Origin: Chaetorhynchus papuensis
Taxonomy: Eukaryota > Chordata > Aves > Passeriformes > Rhipiduridae
Direction: 5' to 3'
Assembly (NCBI GenBank): GCA_013396525.1
Contig: VWYX01000013.1
Coordinates: 591,888 to 655,887 of the forward strand
Length of the DNA: 64,000 nt
Shown: piece after piece, positions 10,689 to 22,685 of the stretch
Layout: every line of letters starts with the position of its first letter
Position numbering within the stretch: position 1 is the stretch's first letter
The notes under the pieces: generated by a model
Told to the model about the DNA's origin: nothing
Database searches by the model: none
Seen by the model: only the letters and a program-made list of their open reading frames with translations
Made by a program: the position numbers and the translations under genes

Positions 10689-13600
10689 CTGCAAAAATAG
10701 CAGAATACATCCAGAGGAAAAGATACCGCAGTTGTGAATACACCCTAAGAAAAGCACTGCTTAATAAGACATTTTAAGGAGAAAAAAAAAATTTATATAT
10801 TTTCTGTATCTGTATATTCCTTCTGTAAGTTGCTTTCCCATTTTGCTGTATTGTGAATATGAGAATGAATAGCAGGATAGAGATTCAATGTGCAGGATTC
10901 TTTTACAACCGATTTCTACATTTAGAGAATGCTCCTATGAACAGGGTAGATTTCAGCTACGTATGACTCAGACCTATGACAGTGTTAATTTGGCCTTTAT
11001 CAAAGACTTGAAAATTCTGCAGGTAGGTCCATTCTTACCCCATTTTCAAACTCTTAGGTACAGTACAGCAGCAGGAATTAAGGGTCACAGGACTCCTACA
11101 CAACTGGTAGGGAAGGGTTATTCGTAAGAGAATGTAAACCCAAAGAAAGCTTTAAATACATGAAGATATGGCAGGAATGAGTTACTTTGACACAGGCTCA
11201 GGGTTTTCTTCCAAGTCTTATCAGTTCTCTCTTTGCTCATGAGGCAACAAGAGCACCGGACTTTCTGTACTCTGTAATTTGCAGCTCCTTCTGAAGAAAT
11301 GCTTGCTTAATAGGTCCTCTATAAAATCATCACAAAGATTTCACTCAAAGTTTTTCGTCATATCATTAATAGTTACTTTCAATACTGCAGTTTTAAATAC
11401 AAACAGAATTGTCAGGAAAGAAGTAACTTTTCCCTTTCCTTCTCTAAATCTATTTGTAAGACCTTGAACCTAGTAGCTGGATTAAGTGCACAATAATTTA
11501 TCTAGGGTCTCTTTCATTGCCTATCTATTTTCCTCATTATCATCTACTAGCATATCATGCAAATAAATGCTAATTTAAATTTTCAAGTATTTCAGATAAT
11601 TTCTAGTATTTAAGATTTTTGTGCAGGCCATCATATTGCCCACATCCACGGGGAATACAAAAAGCAAAATAAAATACTTCTTGAAACCTTTTAAAGTTAT
11701 TTTGTGATTACTACCTCATATAGAACATGAAATCAGTAAGTACTGATGTGGGGGATTGAACCTGTTGATAAGGTTATGCTTGTACTTTTAATATTTTTAT
11801 TTAAATCTATAGAAGTTGTCATTTGATAGCAAATTTCACTAAGGAATTCCGCACTGTTCTGTTTTAATCTCTGCTTTAAGTCTATCATATGAAGTTATGT
11901 TTTGTTGTAATTAGAGAATATATGATCTAACAGTACAGTCGAGAAGCCACATATCTGTATTAATATAAATAATCAAGGCACAAGAACAAAAGAGAGGAGC
12001 ATTCCAGTCTCCAAAAACTTAAAATTCTCATGCACAATAAGTTTTTACAGTGTTTGGAAAATTGTCTAAGGATATGGAAATCAAGCTATTTTGGAGTGAA
12101 AGAGAACAGCTGAAATATTCTGCCTTGCTCTTCTCGTTGAAGTCATTGGGTTTACATTCACTCACACCCTCTTCTGAAATAGCACTACCTCATACCAAAT
12201 TATCAAGGCAACCTCTGCCAACAGTTTTGTCTACAAAACACTGAACTACTGGTTCAAAATTGTATCTTGGAGAGTTTTGCTATAGGTATCCTAATTTTCT
12301 ACCCAAGTTAAATATTAGTGTTATTGCATATAAGAAGTAGGTGTTCATAAGCAACAAGTGTCATTTGAAGAAATAAATTACTTGTATTAACCTCTTATTT
12401 GGCAATGACGTAAAAAGCAATTTTTTTTTCTCCACTGATAAGGTGTCTGAGATCTTCAAGACATGTTAGAATGTACAATATGTCTGTATAATGTCACTGT
12501 CATAGTAGCAGCATATGAGTGGGGACAAAGTTTGAATAATTTTGAATTTATCACAGCTTTTTAAATACTGTTAGTTTGGAGGGGGAAAGCAATTAATGTG
12601 AATTTATTGCATTTTAAATTTACTCTATTATACATATTGTAAACATTTGTGTTCCCAAATGTTATAAAAATTATTTCAGCTTCTGTTTAGGAAAAAGAAA
12701 TCAATAAAGGAAGTCAGAAATAACAAATGAGAATTTCAGGCCCAGTGACAGTAGGTAGACCTGGGTGCCTTATACTCACACACCTTTCAATCAAGTAATA
12801 TGTGTACTGCCCTGGAATACACTGAAGACACTCTAGCAGCCAAGTTTGTTCAAGTAGACTTTGATCACTTTTGTTCATAAATGTGACTCATATTTCAGTA
12901 GCCTCTTTTTTCTAAGCTACTGATCTTCCCTAAACTATGAGTGAGTGCTCAGTGAACTTAAAGAAGCCTTTACTCATTATGCAAACAGACATTAAATACT
13001 CATGCTGGGTCACACTTTTTTTCTTAAAATATCAGATACTGTCTCTTTGTTGAAATTTTTGTTTCTTTTGTTGTTTTGTGCAATGTCCTTCACATACTAC
13101 AGAAAAAATTGTGGTGAAAGATGGGTTACTGTTTGTAATCACAGTGCTTTCATTAATTCAGTTTTACAGCAGAAATTAAGTTTGAAATACTAATTTGCCT
13201 ACATTTGTTTTGTTTAATTGTTTTTGTTGATTCATCTTTCTTGTTGATTACTCGTATGCCTTCTGTTGATTGCACGGCACATTAAGATACTGTACACAAT
13301 TAAAAATAATCATGATAAATACACTGACATTAGTTTTCTGGAGGGAAGGCTAAGAAGAGTTCCCTTTTTTCCTAATAAGGATGTAAGGCATAGTAGGGGC
13401 TGCCTTATTCTTTTTGTTGTTTTGTAAGGATAGACTGCACCCATGTAAACAATGCACTGGTAGAAATACATGCTGTAGCCTTCGGTCACACTGCTCTTGT
13501 GCTGGCATGGTGTCTTACTGGATCTAAGATATGACCATTATTTGTTATGAATTTTGTCCAGATTGGGTGGGCTCTGTGCAATCTGTGAAAGTTGTATGTT

Positions 13601-15099
13601 ACATGTTCTTGGTGCGAAACGAAGTCATGTGGGAATCTGAACGTTTCAAACCTGCTGATGTAATGTGAGACAATTGCAGAAAATAGAGAGGGTCAACCTT
13701 GGTGCACCGTTCTCTGTGTTGCCTGTTCAGCATGACCTCTGCAATGGGCTGTGCCCTATGCTGCACCAGGTTTTACGTAAAACAAAACCAAAACATCTAG
13801 GAAAGAAATAACATCTGACTTGAAGAGGTATTACTCGAAGGTGTAGTCAAAGCTCTAGTTTGCTCCTGCTGCATCTGCTTTTTCCAGTTGAGCTGACTGG
13901 GTCCTGTTTCTCTACCTCTCTACTAGTCAGAACAGTTGTTGACCCATGCAGAACACATACTGTGCTTCCCCCTCCAAGGATGAAAAGCAGCTTTGTTAGC
14001 TGTGCTGTCTTAGGTCTCCCATAGGCATCATGACTATCAGAGGCAGAGTGCAACCCAGAAGTTTTGGGAGTAGTGCTTCCTTGCTACACTTTTTTGTGGG
14101 TTTTTTTTTTTTTTTAATGCTACAAGGATTGTAAATACCTTTCCTTAAAACATCTCAATCTCTAGTCTCTCTGGGGAAAAACCCTAAAAAACTACATTTC
14201 ATATGGTCATTTATAACCAGAAGTACCAGTTTTAAAAACACAGCTTGGAGAAAATGGGTGAAAACTGAAGCTTTTTGCTTTCAACAGAGAGCAGTACTGA
14301 AAGTCACTCTAAAAGAGATGTTAAAAAAATTTGGTTTAGATTTTAAGTTCTCTAGGAAGTCACCTTAGAGATGACTTTTTGAAACACTGTCTTGTCTCCT
14401 ACCTCCTTTAAGTTAATTTTGTGTGATAATCCCTGGGATTCAAATCCAAGGAGATAGTTTTTGTTCCCTTTATTTTCACTTGAAATCATTAATTATAACA
14501 GCAGTTGCTCTTTTCTTGGCAACATCAAACATACCTATTGTAGCCAATCATTACAATGTTTTAAAGCAATAGTCATAACAGAAATGCAACATTCTATGCA
14601 TTATCAGATTTTTTAAAGTTTGCAAGGTTGTGAATATTTACAGTTATTTAGATGAATGAGAGAGGGTTGTCAAGAAAATACAAATACTTCAATAAGAATA
14701 TTCTTAAATTTTTAGGGGATATATAAATAATGATTTTGAGAAACCAAGAATATTTTCTACTTTGTTCATATTTTGATCATATACTTCCCTTTGCTCTTTC
14801 AGTAATTAAGTCTTATGACATTCCAGTGAGCATAAATCCTTCTGAGATGTTTAGGTTGGATGCAACCTATTGATGTACAAACAAAATGAAAAAAAAAAGA
14901 AAAAAAAATATACCCAGGATCATAACAAGCTGTTTTGCTTTTACCTTTGAAAGAAAATTGAATGGTGAAGTAGTATGGTCTACTGAAACTGTTCTAGCCT
15001 CGTTGTTAACTAGAACCCCCTTTTGAAATTCATTGCCTTCAATTACATTTTTAAAAGAATTTTAATTATGTGCCTGAAAAGAATAAAGATGCTTCAGGC
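10689..15099. other. Unannotated sequence, mostly AT-rich
   Basis: No gene or family-assignable repeat recognised. A moderately GC-richer patch (about 13,430-14,090) contains a 68-codon minus-strand ORF (13,847-14,053) that I cannot relate to any protein. Poly-T and poly-A runs occur near 14,099-14,115 and 14,887-14,909. Confidence 0.5.
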
Positions 15100-15917
15100 T
15101 CCATTTGTTTATCGTGGAAGGCGTAAAAAAATGAGGACAGAGCTTCCCAGCTCATGCAGGGGTTGCAGAGAGAGAGAGATGACTTTTAATTCGACAAGTT
15201 CAGAGAGATTTCTTAGTTTGACGCACACAGCAGGGGGTCTTTGAGTGCCTGGCAATACTTCAGCATTCTGCGCTTTGAAAGTCTTTCCCTGCAGCAGAAA
15301 TTGTATCAAAAGCCAGTGATAATATTCCCTGCAAGGTAAAGGACCCTATTGAAGATTTCTAGAGCTGTTTATTTATTCATCACAGTTTTTTATTTTAGGA
15401 CGTATAAGACGTATAGGTAATAATTCACACAGATGCTAAGAAAATGAAATAAATAAAAAAATAAATAGGAATCTCTCATTAATCCTTCCATTTTCCCTTA
15501 AGTTTTCCGTAGGCCATGTTCAGTTATAGGCACATTCACCTATAAAATTTCCTGTCATTCCCTGTCATATATTCGGCATGCAATCTTCACTTAAAATCTC
15601 AGCTTTTCCTCATTTTTATCAGAATTGTAATTTTTGTCTGCCTTCTACCACCAGCTGAGCATATAAGATGTTTATGGCTGTTTCTTTCCACTAAACCCTT
15701 AAAGTGATTGATTAATTTTATGGGAGAACATTCGATTTCTTCGGGGTCTTTTTAAATCTTATTTTTAAGTAGATTTGAGATAGCTGTTTCAAAGCCAAAA
15801 TTATATTGTTATTTATATTCCAGAGACCAGACTTTTAATGCTTTGACATTACTTTTATTTGAAAAGTATACACGTATGTTTTTTCATTTCTGGTTTTGTT
15901 TTGTTTTGTTTCTGCAG
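15100..15917. other. Locally GC/CpG-richer block, no gene assigned
   Basis: About 15,100-15,335 is richer in G+C and CpG than its surroundings (atcgtgg, ttcgac, gacgca, tgcgct) and ends at CAAG|GTAAAG, a possible splice donor on the plus strand. The rest is AT-rich and ends in a (TTTTG)n pyrimidine tract leading to the acceptor of the next entry. Short ORFs are open on both strands and none resembles a known protein. It could be a conserved regulatory block or a non-coding exon. Confidence 0.3.
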
Positions 15918-16083
15918 CAGAGCTGGGACTGTGAGACTACGACAACCTTTCCCTTGTGTAATGTCAATGTCGGCTATCACTTTGGCAGAATCACCCAGCT
16001 CAGTGAAGACAGAAAACCCCTCCTTTCCTCCTGTTTTTTCGTCTGCTGGTGGCATTCCAAGTGACCTTCCCTCATAAATATTG
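15918..16083 (+). other. Candidate non-coding or UTR exon (plus strand)
   Basis: A strong polypyrimidine tract (ttttgttttgttttgtttctgcagcag) provides a NAGNAG-type tandem acceptor, with exon start at 15,918 or 15,921. After 166 or 163 bp there is a perfect GTGAGT donor preceded by G. No reading frame is open across the whole segment: stops fall at 16,062-16,064 and 16,075-16,077 in two frames and at the start in the third. If used, it would be a UTR, lncRNA or terminal coding exon. A 93-codon minus-strand ORF (15,855-16,136) overlaps it and is unrecognised. Confidence 0.25.
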
Positions 16084-19000
16084 GTGAGTGACCACATGGG
16101 GAAAGCAGTTCCTTGGTGCAAAAAAACTTGTTTCAAAAAGCTATGTTGACCTGAGGGGTTTCCATTTTCTCAAAGTTTCAAAAAACCCCACATATGCAGG
16201 TGTGGCTTGCGGAGTGTTTTTTCCCCCTTCTTTAAATAATAACTTGAGTTATTTAACACCGCTTATTTCTCTAGACTTATAAGCATTTATAAAACACTAC
16301 CATATCCTAACTACTCAAACTATAAGAACCAGTCTTTCAAAATACTGGTTTAGAGAGAGAAATATTTCCTGAGAGCACAGAAGAATCTCTCCTTTCTTCC
16401 TGTTACTTTCTCGTGGCTAAGTGGTCTGGAATGCCATAAATTTATCATAACACTCCAAATACGGCAAGAGGAAAGTTTCCCAAGTGTAGGAATTAAGGAA
16501 GATAATTAGAGGCTGTGTTGTGGGACCTTTCTGGTTTGGCAAGTATGCCTAGAGTGAAATCACAGCCCTGCAGAAATTCTGATACATTTAGGGCAGTCCA
16601 GCAAAGATGTTGTATCTTTAGTAGTTCCGTAAGGCCGTCTAAGTTACACAGTTCAGTACTGAAAAAACTTTTCAGGTCATTTGAGGCTATCGCAGCAGAT
16701 TTACCCTGCTTGAGACAAAAAAGATTTTCAGTCTTGAAACCAGATGGGTAGATAGTGAAATAGTCACCCATGGCTCAGGAATATTTACAGTACTGTAAAA
16801 CATAACAATATAAAGTACATGCACAGGTACAAAAAATATTTAACCTTGCTTGGAACAGTTTGGAAGCTGTAAATAAGTGCAAGATCTAAGACTGCAAATT
16901 ATTTAAATGTTGGTTACATGTATTAAAACTAAGACATGGACAAGAAAAATCAGAGAGCTGTCATTCAGTATTAACCATGTTATTGCAATTATCTCCTATT
17001 CAGACAACTATGATGTACAATTTATGACTATATAAGCAATGTTTGATTTTTTCTTTATTTTTTTCCTTAACCGTATGTGTACTTGAAGTACATCAGTTTA
17101 AAGGATCAGAGCGTCTTCAAAAGAAATATTAATAAAAGCATTAGGCGTCAGCCTAATAAAATAATGCCTTTCATTAATGGAACATTTTCAGGAAAAGAAA
17201 GGGCTGGTGTGCCTACTATATCTATCTCTCTGCTTAAAGAGTGAATAGTGGTGCTATTTATAAGTTCCTCAGCTATGTGTTAGAATTGTCAGTTATTTCT
17301 GTGACTACTAGTAATCGGGGACAGAGTGAAGAGAAGGAAGAGGGGAAAAAATTAGTAGAATTGCATAAAAGTGCATGCTCTATCAATGTTCTTTCTTTGG
17401 TTTTGTATCAACTGTGTGATGGAGTAGTGGCTAATTGGTAATTTGAAGGCTTGCATTTGTGTACAGGTACACAGGTAAATCAGTATCAGGCTTGGTTTTG
17501 AGGATTTGTGCAAATCTCTTAGAACTGAAATAGGTCTTCAGTCTTGGATGGGATCATTGTAATAACAGTTCCAAAAAAAGAAATGTACGAATACACTTTC
17601 TACAGCTTTTCATCTAGTAACATTGTTGTACCCAAACCCACATACTGTAACAATTAGTTCCCTCACTTGTGATGATAAGGTTGCGTACCACTGAAAACAC
17701 GAAACAATGAGAAAGAGCATTCGTCTTTTGAGAAAGGCCTTCTTTAACTGTGTTTCCATTTTAAACTTCTCTGTCAACTCATTTTTTATATCTTCAGAGC
17801 ATGTTTTGTAGATTTACAGTAGCTTTATGGAATAACTTGCTGTTTGATCATACTATGACATTTTGCATATGTAGCTGCTTTCTTTTAAAATGGACAGGAC
17901 TGAACTGTACACAGCCCAATAATTAAGGACCCTGATTTTCTTCTTTCCATGCCAGATTCCAAGCATAGGTATACAGTTCACAACTCATTATTTTAGGTTA
18001 TAATGACACTTTTTGAAGTCTTGCAAGAGTAGCTGGTATACTAATAACCGGTAATTGGGTGATCATAAGTTCTGTTGGTACCACAGCAATTGCTTTATCC
18101 TCACTAAGAGAGTGCAGCAGCTTTGTAGAAGTCAGGATGTTACCACCAGGATCAAATATAATCATTAACATTTATCAGTACATAAAATATCTGTAGTATC
18201 AAAAAAAAAAAAAGATGGCTTTTTTGCTTTTGGCTACATTCACATTAGAAAGAAGTGACCAAGTGTGCCAATATTGTAATATTATATTTTGCTGTTTTAA
18301 TTTCTCTTTCATACAACCATGAACTTCGGTGTGATCTAGATGGTTCTAGATTCAATAATTTGCTGGCTCTATTGCATTTTGAACGTATTTGATATTTTGT
18401 TCAAATGTGACATTTTACAAAGGGTAAGAGGGCTTAATTCAAAAAAATTGAGAGGCATACATTGATAAATAAATATATTAAATATCGCATAAATATAAAT
18501 ATTCCCTCTATGTGAAGAAACTGGGATTAAACACATTTTGGTTTTAACCTATTGGGTCACAATGGGTTTAATCCGCCTGTGATTATTTTATTGTTTTTTC
18601 TTAAAGCTTTAACTATTTATCAGGAGTTTGGTAAAAATTCCAGTGTAAGTTCTAACACAGAAGTTTTAAACGCAAGTTTACTTCTTTGAAACCTGTAGCT
18701 CTGAACCACATACGAAACTTTATGAGAACACTTCCTTGCAACTAAGTTCAAATATCAATTGAATCTGCACAGTGCATTAACTTCCAGAAGTATAAACTGT
18801 CATTAGTCTTAAATAATGTTGCTCTCCCCTAAGTAAATGACTTTGCTTTAAGAGAATGCACATTTTTCTTTCCACCTATATGGTTTTTCTTTTGTTTTTA
18901 TTTTTCTTGTATCTAAACTCTTAGGAATCTGATGAAACTGGAAACATGGAAAAGTTGCATAGTCTGCCAAGTAGCAGAAACAGGATGCTTAAGGAGGTAG

Positions 19001-20591
19001 AACTAATAAAGCCAGCTTTCCTCTGGAAATCTTGTTTCCTTTGTACTCTAAGGTCACCAATTTCAACTGCAACCCTGATTTGCCTATTCCCCTTATTACC
19101 CTGTTTGCCTCAGAAACAATAGAGCTGTGCTTAGTCTGCACCTCCCTGAATGCTGAGTAGCCCAGCCATCTCCTATCCATGTTCCTGTCCCTGGGGACAT
19201 TAATTTAGATCTCCATCCTTGAAACTTGTAAGGGTCTTAATTATCTTTAAGACTTGCTTTTTTTTCCCTCTGATTTGCTTAACACTTGACGATCACCCAG
19301 CTAAAAAATTGCTAAGTGAAGGGAGATAGGACATACATACAGACTGCAATTTTAGCCCTAGATAAGGCTAAAATATGCAGGCATTAGAAAAGATACAAGA
19401 AATAACTGGGATGCCCATGCTGCCATTGGGATTAAGAGACAGCTTAGTAAAAAAAACTTTCCACAAATGATTGTTGTTTTTTTTTTTTTAATTAAACAGC
19501 AGATTTTTGTGAATGATACTATGATTCTTAATTCCTTTTTGGATCTTTTGTTTGTTCAAATAGCAGATAAAACAAAATTATTCCCCCTGTCCAAGGTTTT
19601 TAAATTAAAAAATATATTAAAGTGAACTACTCATTTTTACTTGAGACTTTACCGTGATTATTTAGCTAGGTCATCCCAAATGCTCATGTGCAAGTCTAAT
19701 TAACCAATAAGAATTGAGAAGACTTGGTAGTGATTGTTTACATGAAACGTTCAAAGATGAAAGAAATTAATAAATAATTCTGAGTCATCAAAATATTAAT
19801 ATAAAATCACAAAACTGCTGTTAAGTGCTTGAATAACACGTCTGCAATTCCTCAGATGTGTCACAAAAATTAATTTTAGCACATTGCAAACAAAACAGAA
19901 GAAATTATATGCACAGATGGAAATCATGAAGATGAGTTGTTCCTTTTCTAAGGTAAATATAATTTTGATTATATGATTTGTTTGAATACAAGAAAAACTT
20001 TAAGATGTGAACAGTGTTGTTATTTTCTCTATGAAAGCATGAGGCAATCTAAGTTTACTCCTGTGTAAAGGAAGTAAATGAGAGGGCTCTGAAGAGATGC
20101 CAAAAGCCTTTTGAGTGACAGCATTTAGGAAGCTCAAGCTATTCATGTGGTAATACTTTCAGGTAATTCAGTAGCTGTCTGATCTGCTATTCAAACATCC
20201 AGGTCAAAGTTATTATGCATATATTCTTGTTACTTGGCTCAATTACACAGCCAAGTTGAAATAAAGTCATCGTTATTCAGATACCTTATTGCAAGAGGAG
20301 GGAAGAAAAGATATTTCATAAATTTGTTTTGTTTTCTGTTGTTTCACTTTTTGCTTTCTATTTTATGTCTGTAAACAATTTGATTCTTATTTTAATTTTA
20401 GTTCAGATTAGATGCATTTTTAACTAAAGATTTGTATTTACGAAACTGTGAATTTTATGATTTTATGGTGACTTTAATAGGGGGCTTGTGTATGAGTACC
20501 ACAGAGAATGATGACATCACTTAGGTTTCAAGCATCTGGTACTTGGACTGTCACCCAACTCTGTATTATGTGCTGTGAGCTAAGTGACAAG

Positions 20592-20612
20592 TTTCAGCAT
20601 CAGATGCTGAAA
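20592..20612. repeat. Palindrome with 10-bp arms
   Basis: tttcagcatc / gatgctgaaa with a single A between the arms. It may be a chance or protein-binding palindrome; nothing around it explains it. Confidence 0.8.
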
Positions 20613-21340
20613 TGAGTAATTCCCTAAATGTGGGGATAAGAGATATGCCAGAAATTTCATAGTTTTGGGCTACAAAGAGTCATCTTTGTCAGAGCAGGAG
20701 TTGCAGCTGACTGGAAGTAGACTAACTGTGAGAACATTCACATGGTTAAGGGTGCCCATATTGATAACCAAGGCTTTAGCTCAGTTGCCATTCACAGCCT
20801 TAGAATTCTGTCCTTGCTGTGTCAGTCTGTGTGTCTCTGGTGGCAGGCATTGGCTGTCCCACCACGAGGATCGTAAGGGAAGCAGGCTTCTGAACAAGTT
20901 CCATTTAGACACACAGTCTAGACACCATTCTTAAAGAAGTGCCCTCTGCTCATCACTAATGTTGAGAAACTTTAGAAAATGAAAGGGAATAGAAGGATCA
21001 GAAGGAGCACAACTGCAGTCTTGTGGTTAGTCCAGTCTTCGTAGAGAAGGGAGAGGTCCCAGTCTCAGTATTAAGGACTGCTCATATATTTTTTACTGAA
21101 GAGTCATTGGAAAAAGACCTTTCAACTTTAGAGACTGATTTTTTGTAACAGAGAAAATGTTGACTTAACAAAGGTTACCTAGAACTCACATAAAATAATA
21201 TTAAGATTTTATTTGGTTTTATATGTTATGGATACAAGCCTTTGGAAGCAAATATACTTTTTCAACTTTTTTTTTTTTTTTTTTAATTTTACTGCTTAGG
21301 AAAAAAGGTATCTTCTATATCCTACAGTGCACTTTGCTTC

Positions 21341-21375
21341 ACATGAATCCAGGGATTCATGTCAGGGACATGAAT
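21341..21375. repeat. Palindrome plus a third copy of one arm
   Basis: acatgaatcc (21,341-21,350) and ggattcatgt (21,353-21,362) form a perfect 10-bp inverted repeat with a 2-nt spacer. acatgaat recurs at 21,368-21,375. Confidence 0.8.
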
Positions 21376-22419
21376 CATTCAATTAGAGCATTTTTTCTTC
21401 AGTACTCAGTCTCTTTCTGTCAGGTATACAGCTTTTCTGTTCGTGCTTTTCTGTTTGCTTCGCAAAAGTATGATTAAAAGGCATTCTGGACCCCTGACTT
21501 TATAAGATTTCGTTTAAGAAACTTTACATGTATATTTTCAAAGTGGACTGGCGATAATCAGATTTGCTGTGAAGTAATTCCTGTGATTCCTTGGTGTAAA
21601 TGATATTCTTCGGATTTTGAATGTATGCTAGTTATCCATACCAAAACAGCAAAAGTATGTAAACACGTAGAATGCAATAAATAGGCAAAAATGAGAAATT
21701 TAAGGCCGAGGAGTTGGGGTTTTTGTTAGTACCAGTTGCTGCTATTATTCCTTGTAACTTCTGATTGACACAGCCTTTGCATTACTGTTAAACCCGAATG
21801 AATAGAGCATCAGTTTGCACTTAGACTTTTGAATCATCAGCGAGCTGTGACCAACTGACAGCAACCAGCAACCAACCTGAAGATTTGCCAGCCAGCTACA
21901 TCTAGATTAACGAGTTTCTTGCACAGCTAAATATTCAAGTAGTCTAAAGCAGACACCAGGGATGAAGGTACTTTAAAAGAATTATATTCTTCTTTTAGTG
22001 TTGCACTTTAGCCACTTGCAAGGTTTTCATGGTTTAGTTTTATTTATCTCTGTCTCTGTTAGACTACACACAATTGTGTTACCACATTTTACAGTCCTAG
22101 CTCAGGAAATGAATATAAGATGTGCTAGGGCAACATTAGCACTTGCAGACACAAAGGACTAAATCATAAAGGTCTTCTTCTCTTATGTGTCCACAGCAGC
22201 ACAAGATAACAATTTTTTTCCCCCAGTAATTTAAAGCATGAATTTAGGCATATCTGGAAACTTAATTTGCCCTCAATCAAATTCTCTATTCTGCTGGTGC
22301 TAGATTTCTCTTATCTCCAATGCAATCCAGTTGGTGAGTGCTTGCACAGACTCTGTGGGCCAGTATAAAAGACAAATTCAGATAGACACAAGAGGAGCCA
22401 GATTCAGTCCTCATGGCCA

Positions 22420-22685
22420 AATGATAGGACAAGGGCTAATGGCTTTAAACTTAAAGAGGTTAGGTTTAGATTAGGTATTAGGAAGAAATTCCTTACTGTG
22501 AGGGTAGCAAGGCACTGGAACAGGCTGCCCAGAGAGGCCATGGGCTCCACATCCCTGGAGATGTTCAAGGCCAGGCTGGACTGGGCTCTGAGTAACCTGG
22601 TCTAGTGGGAAGTGTCCCTGCTCATGGCAGTGGGGTTTCAACAAGATGATCTTTAAGGTCCCTTCCAACCCAAACCTATTTCTGT
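22420..22685 (+). mobile_element. CR1 LINE 3' end
   Basis: Plus-strand, 5'-truncated CR1 copy. It begins near 'aaatgataggacaagggctaatggc'. The segment includes 'aggaagaaattccttactgtgagggt', 'cactggaacaggctgcccagagagg' and 'atccctggagatgttcaaggccaggctgga'. It ends with 'gatgatctttaaggtcccttccaaccc' and a worn terminal repeat. It encodes only the C-terminal tail of ORF2 and the 3'UTR. The 65-codon minus-strand ORF across it is a shadow. Confidence 0.95.

Larger units (their letters stand above)
16084..22419. other. Unannotated sequence, mostly AT-rich
   Basis: No gene recognised. About 16,500-16,770 is somewhat GC-richer and open on both strands (78 and 92 codons) without recognisable similarity. 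Perfect short palindromes lie at 20,592-20,612 and 21,341-21,362. About 18,940-19,200 is another GC-richer patch of unknown nature. Confidence 0.5.
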
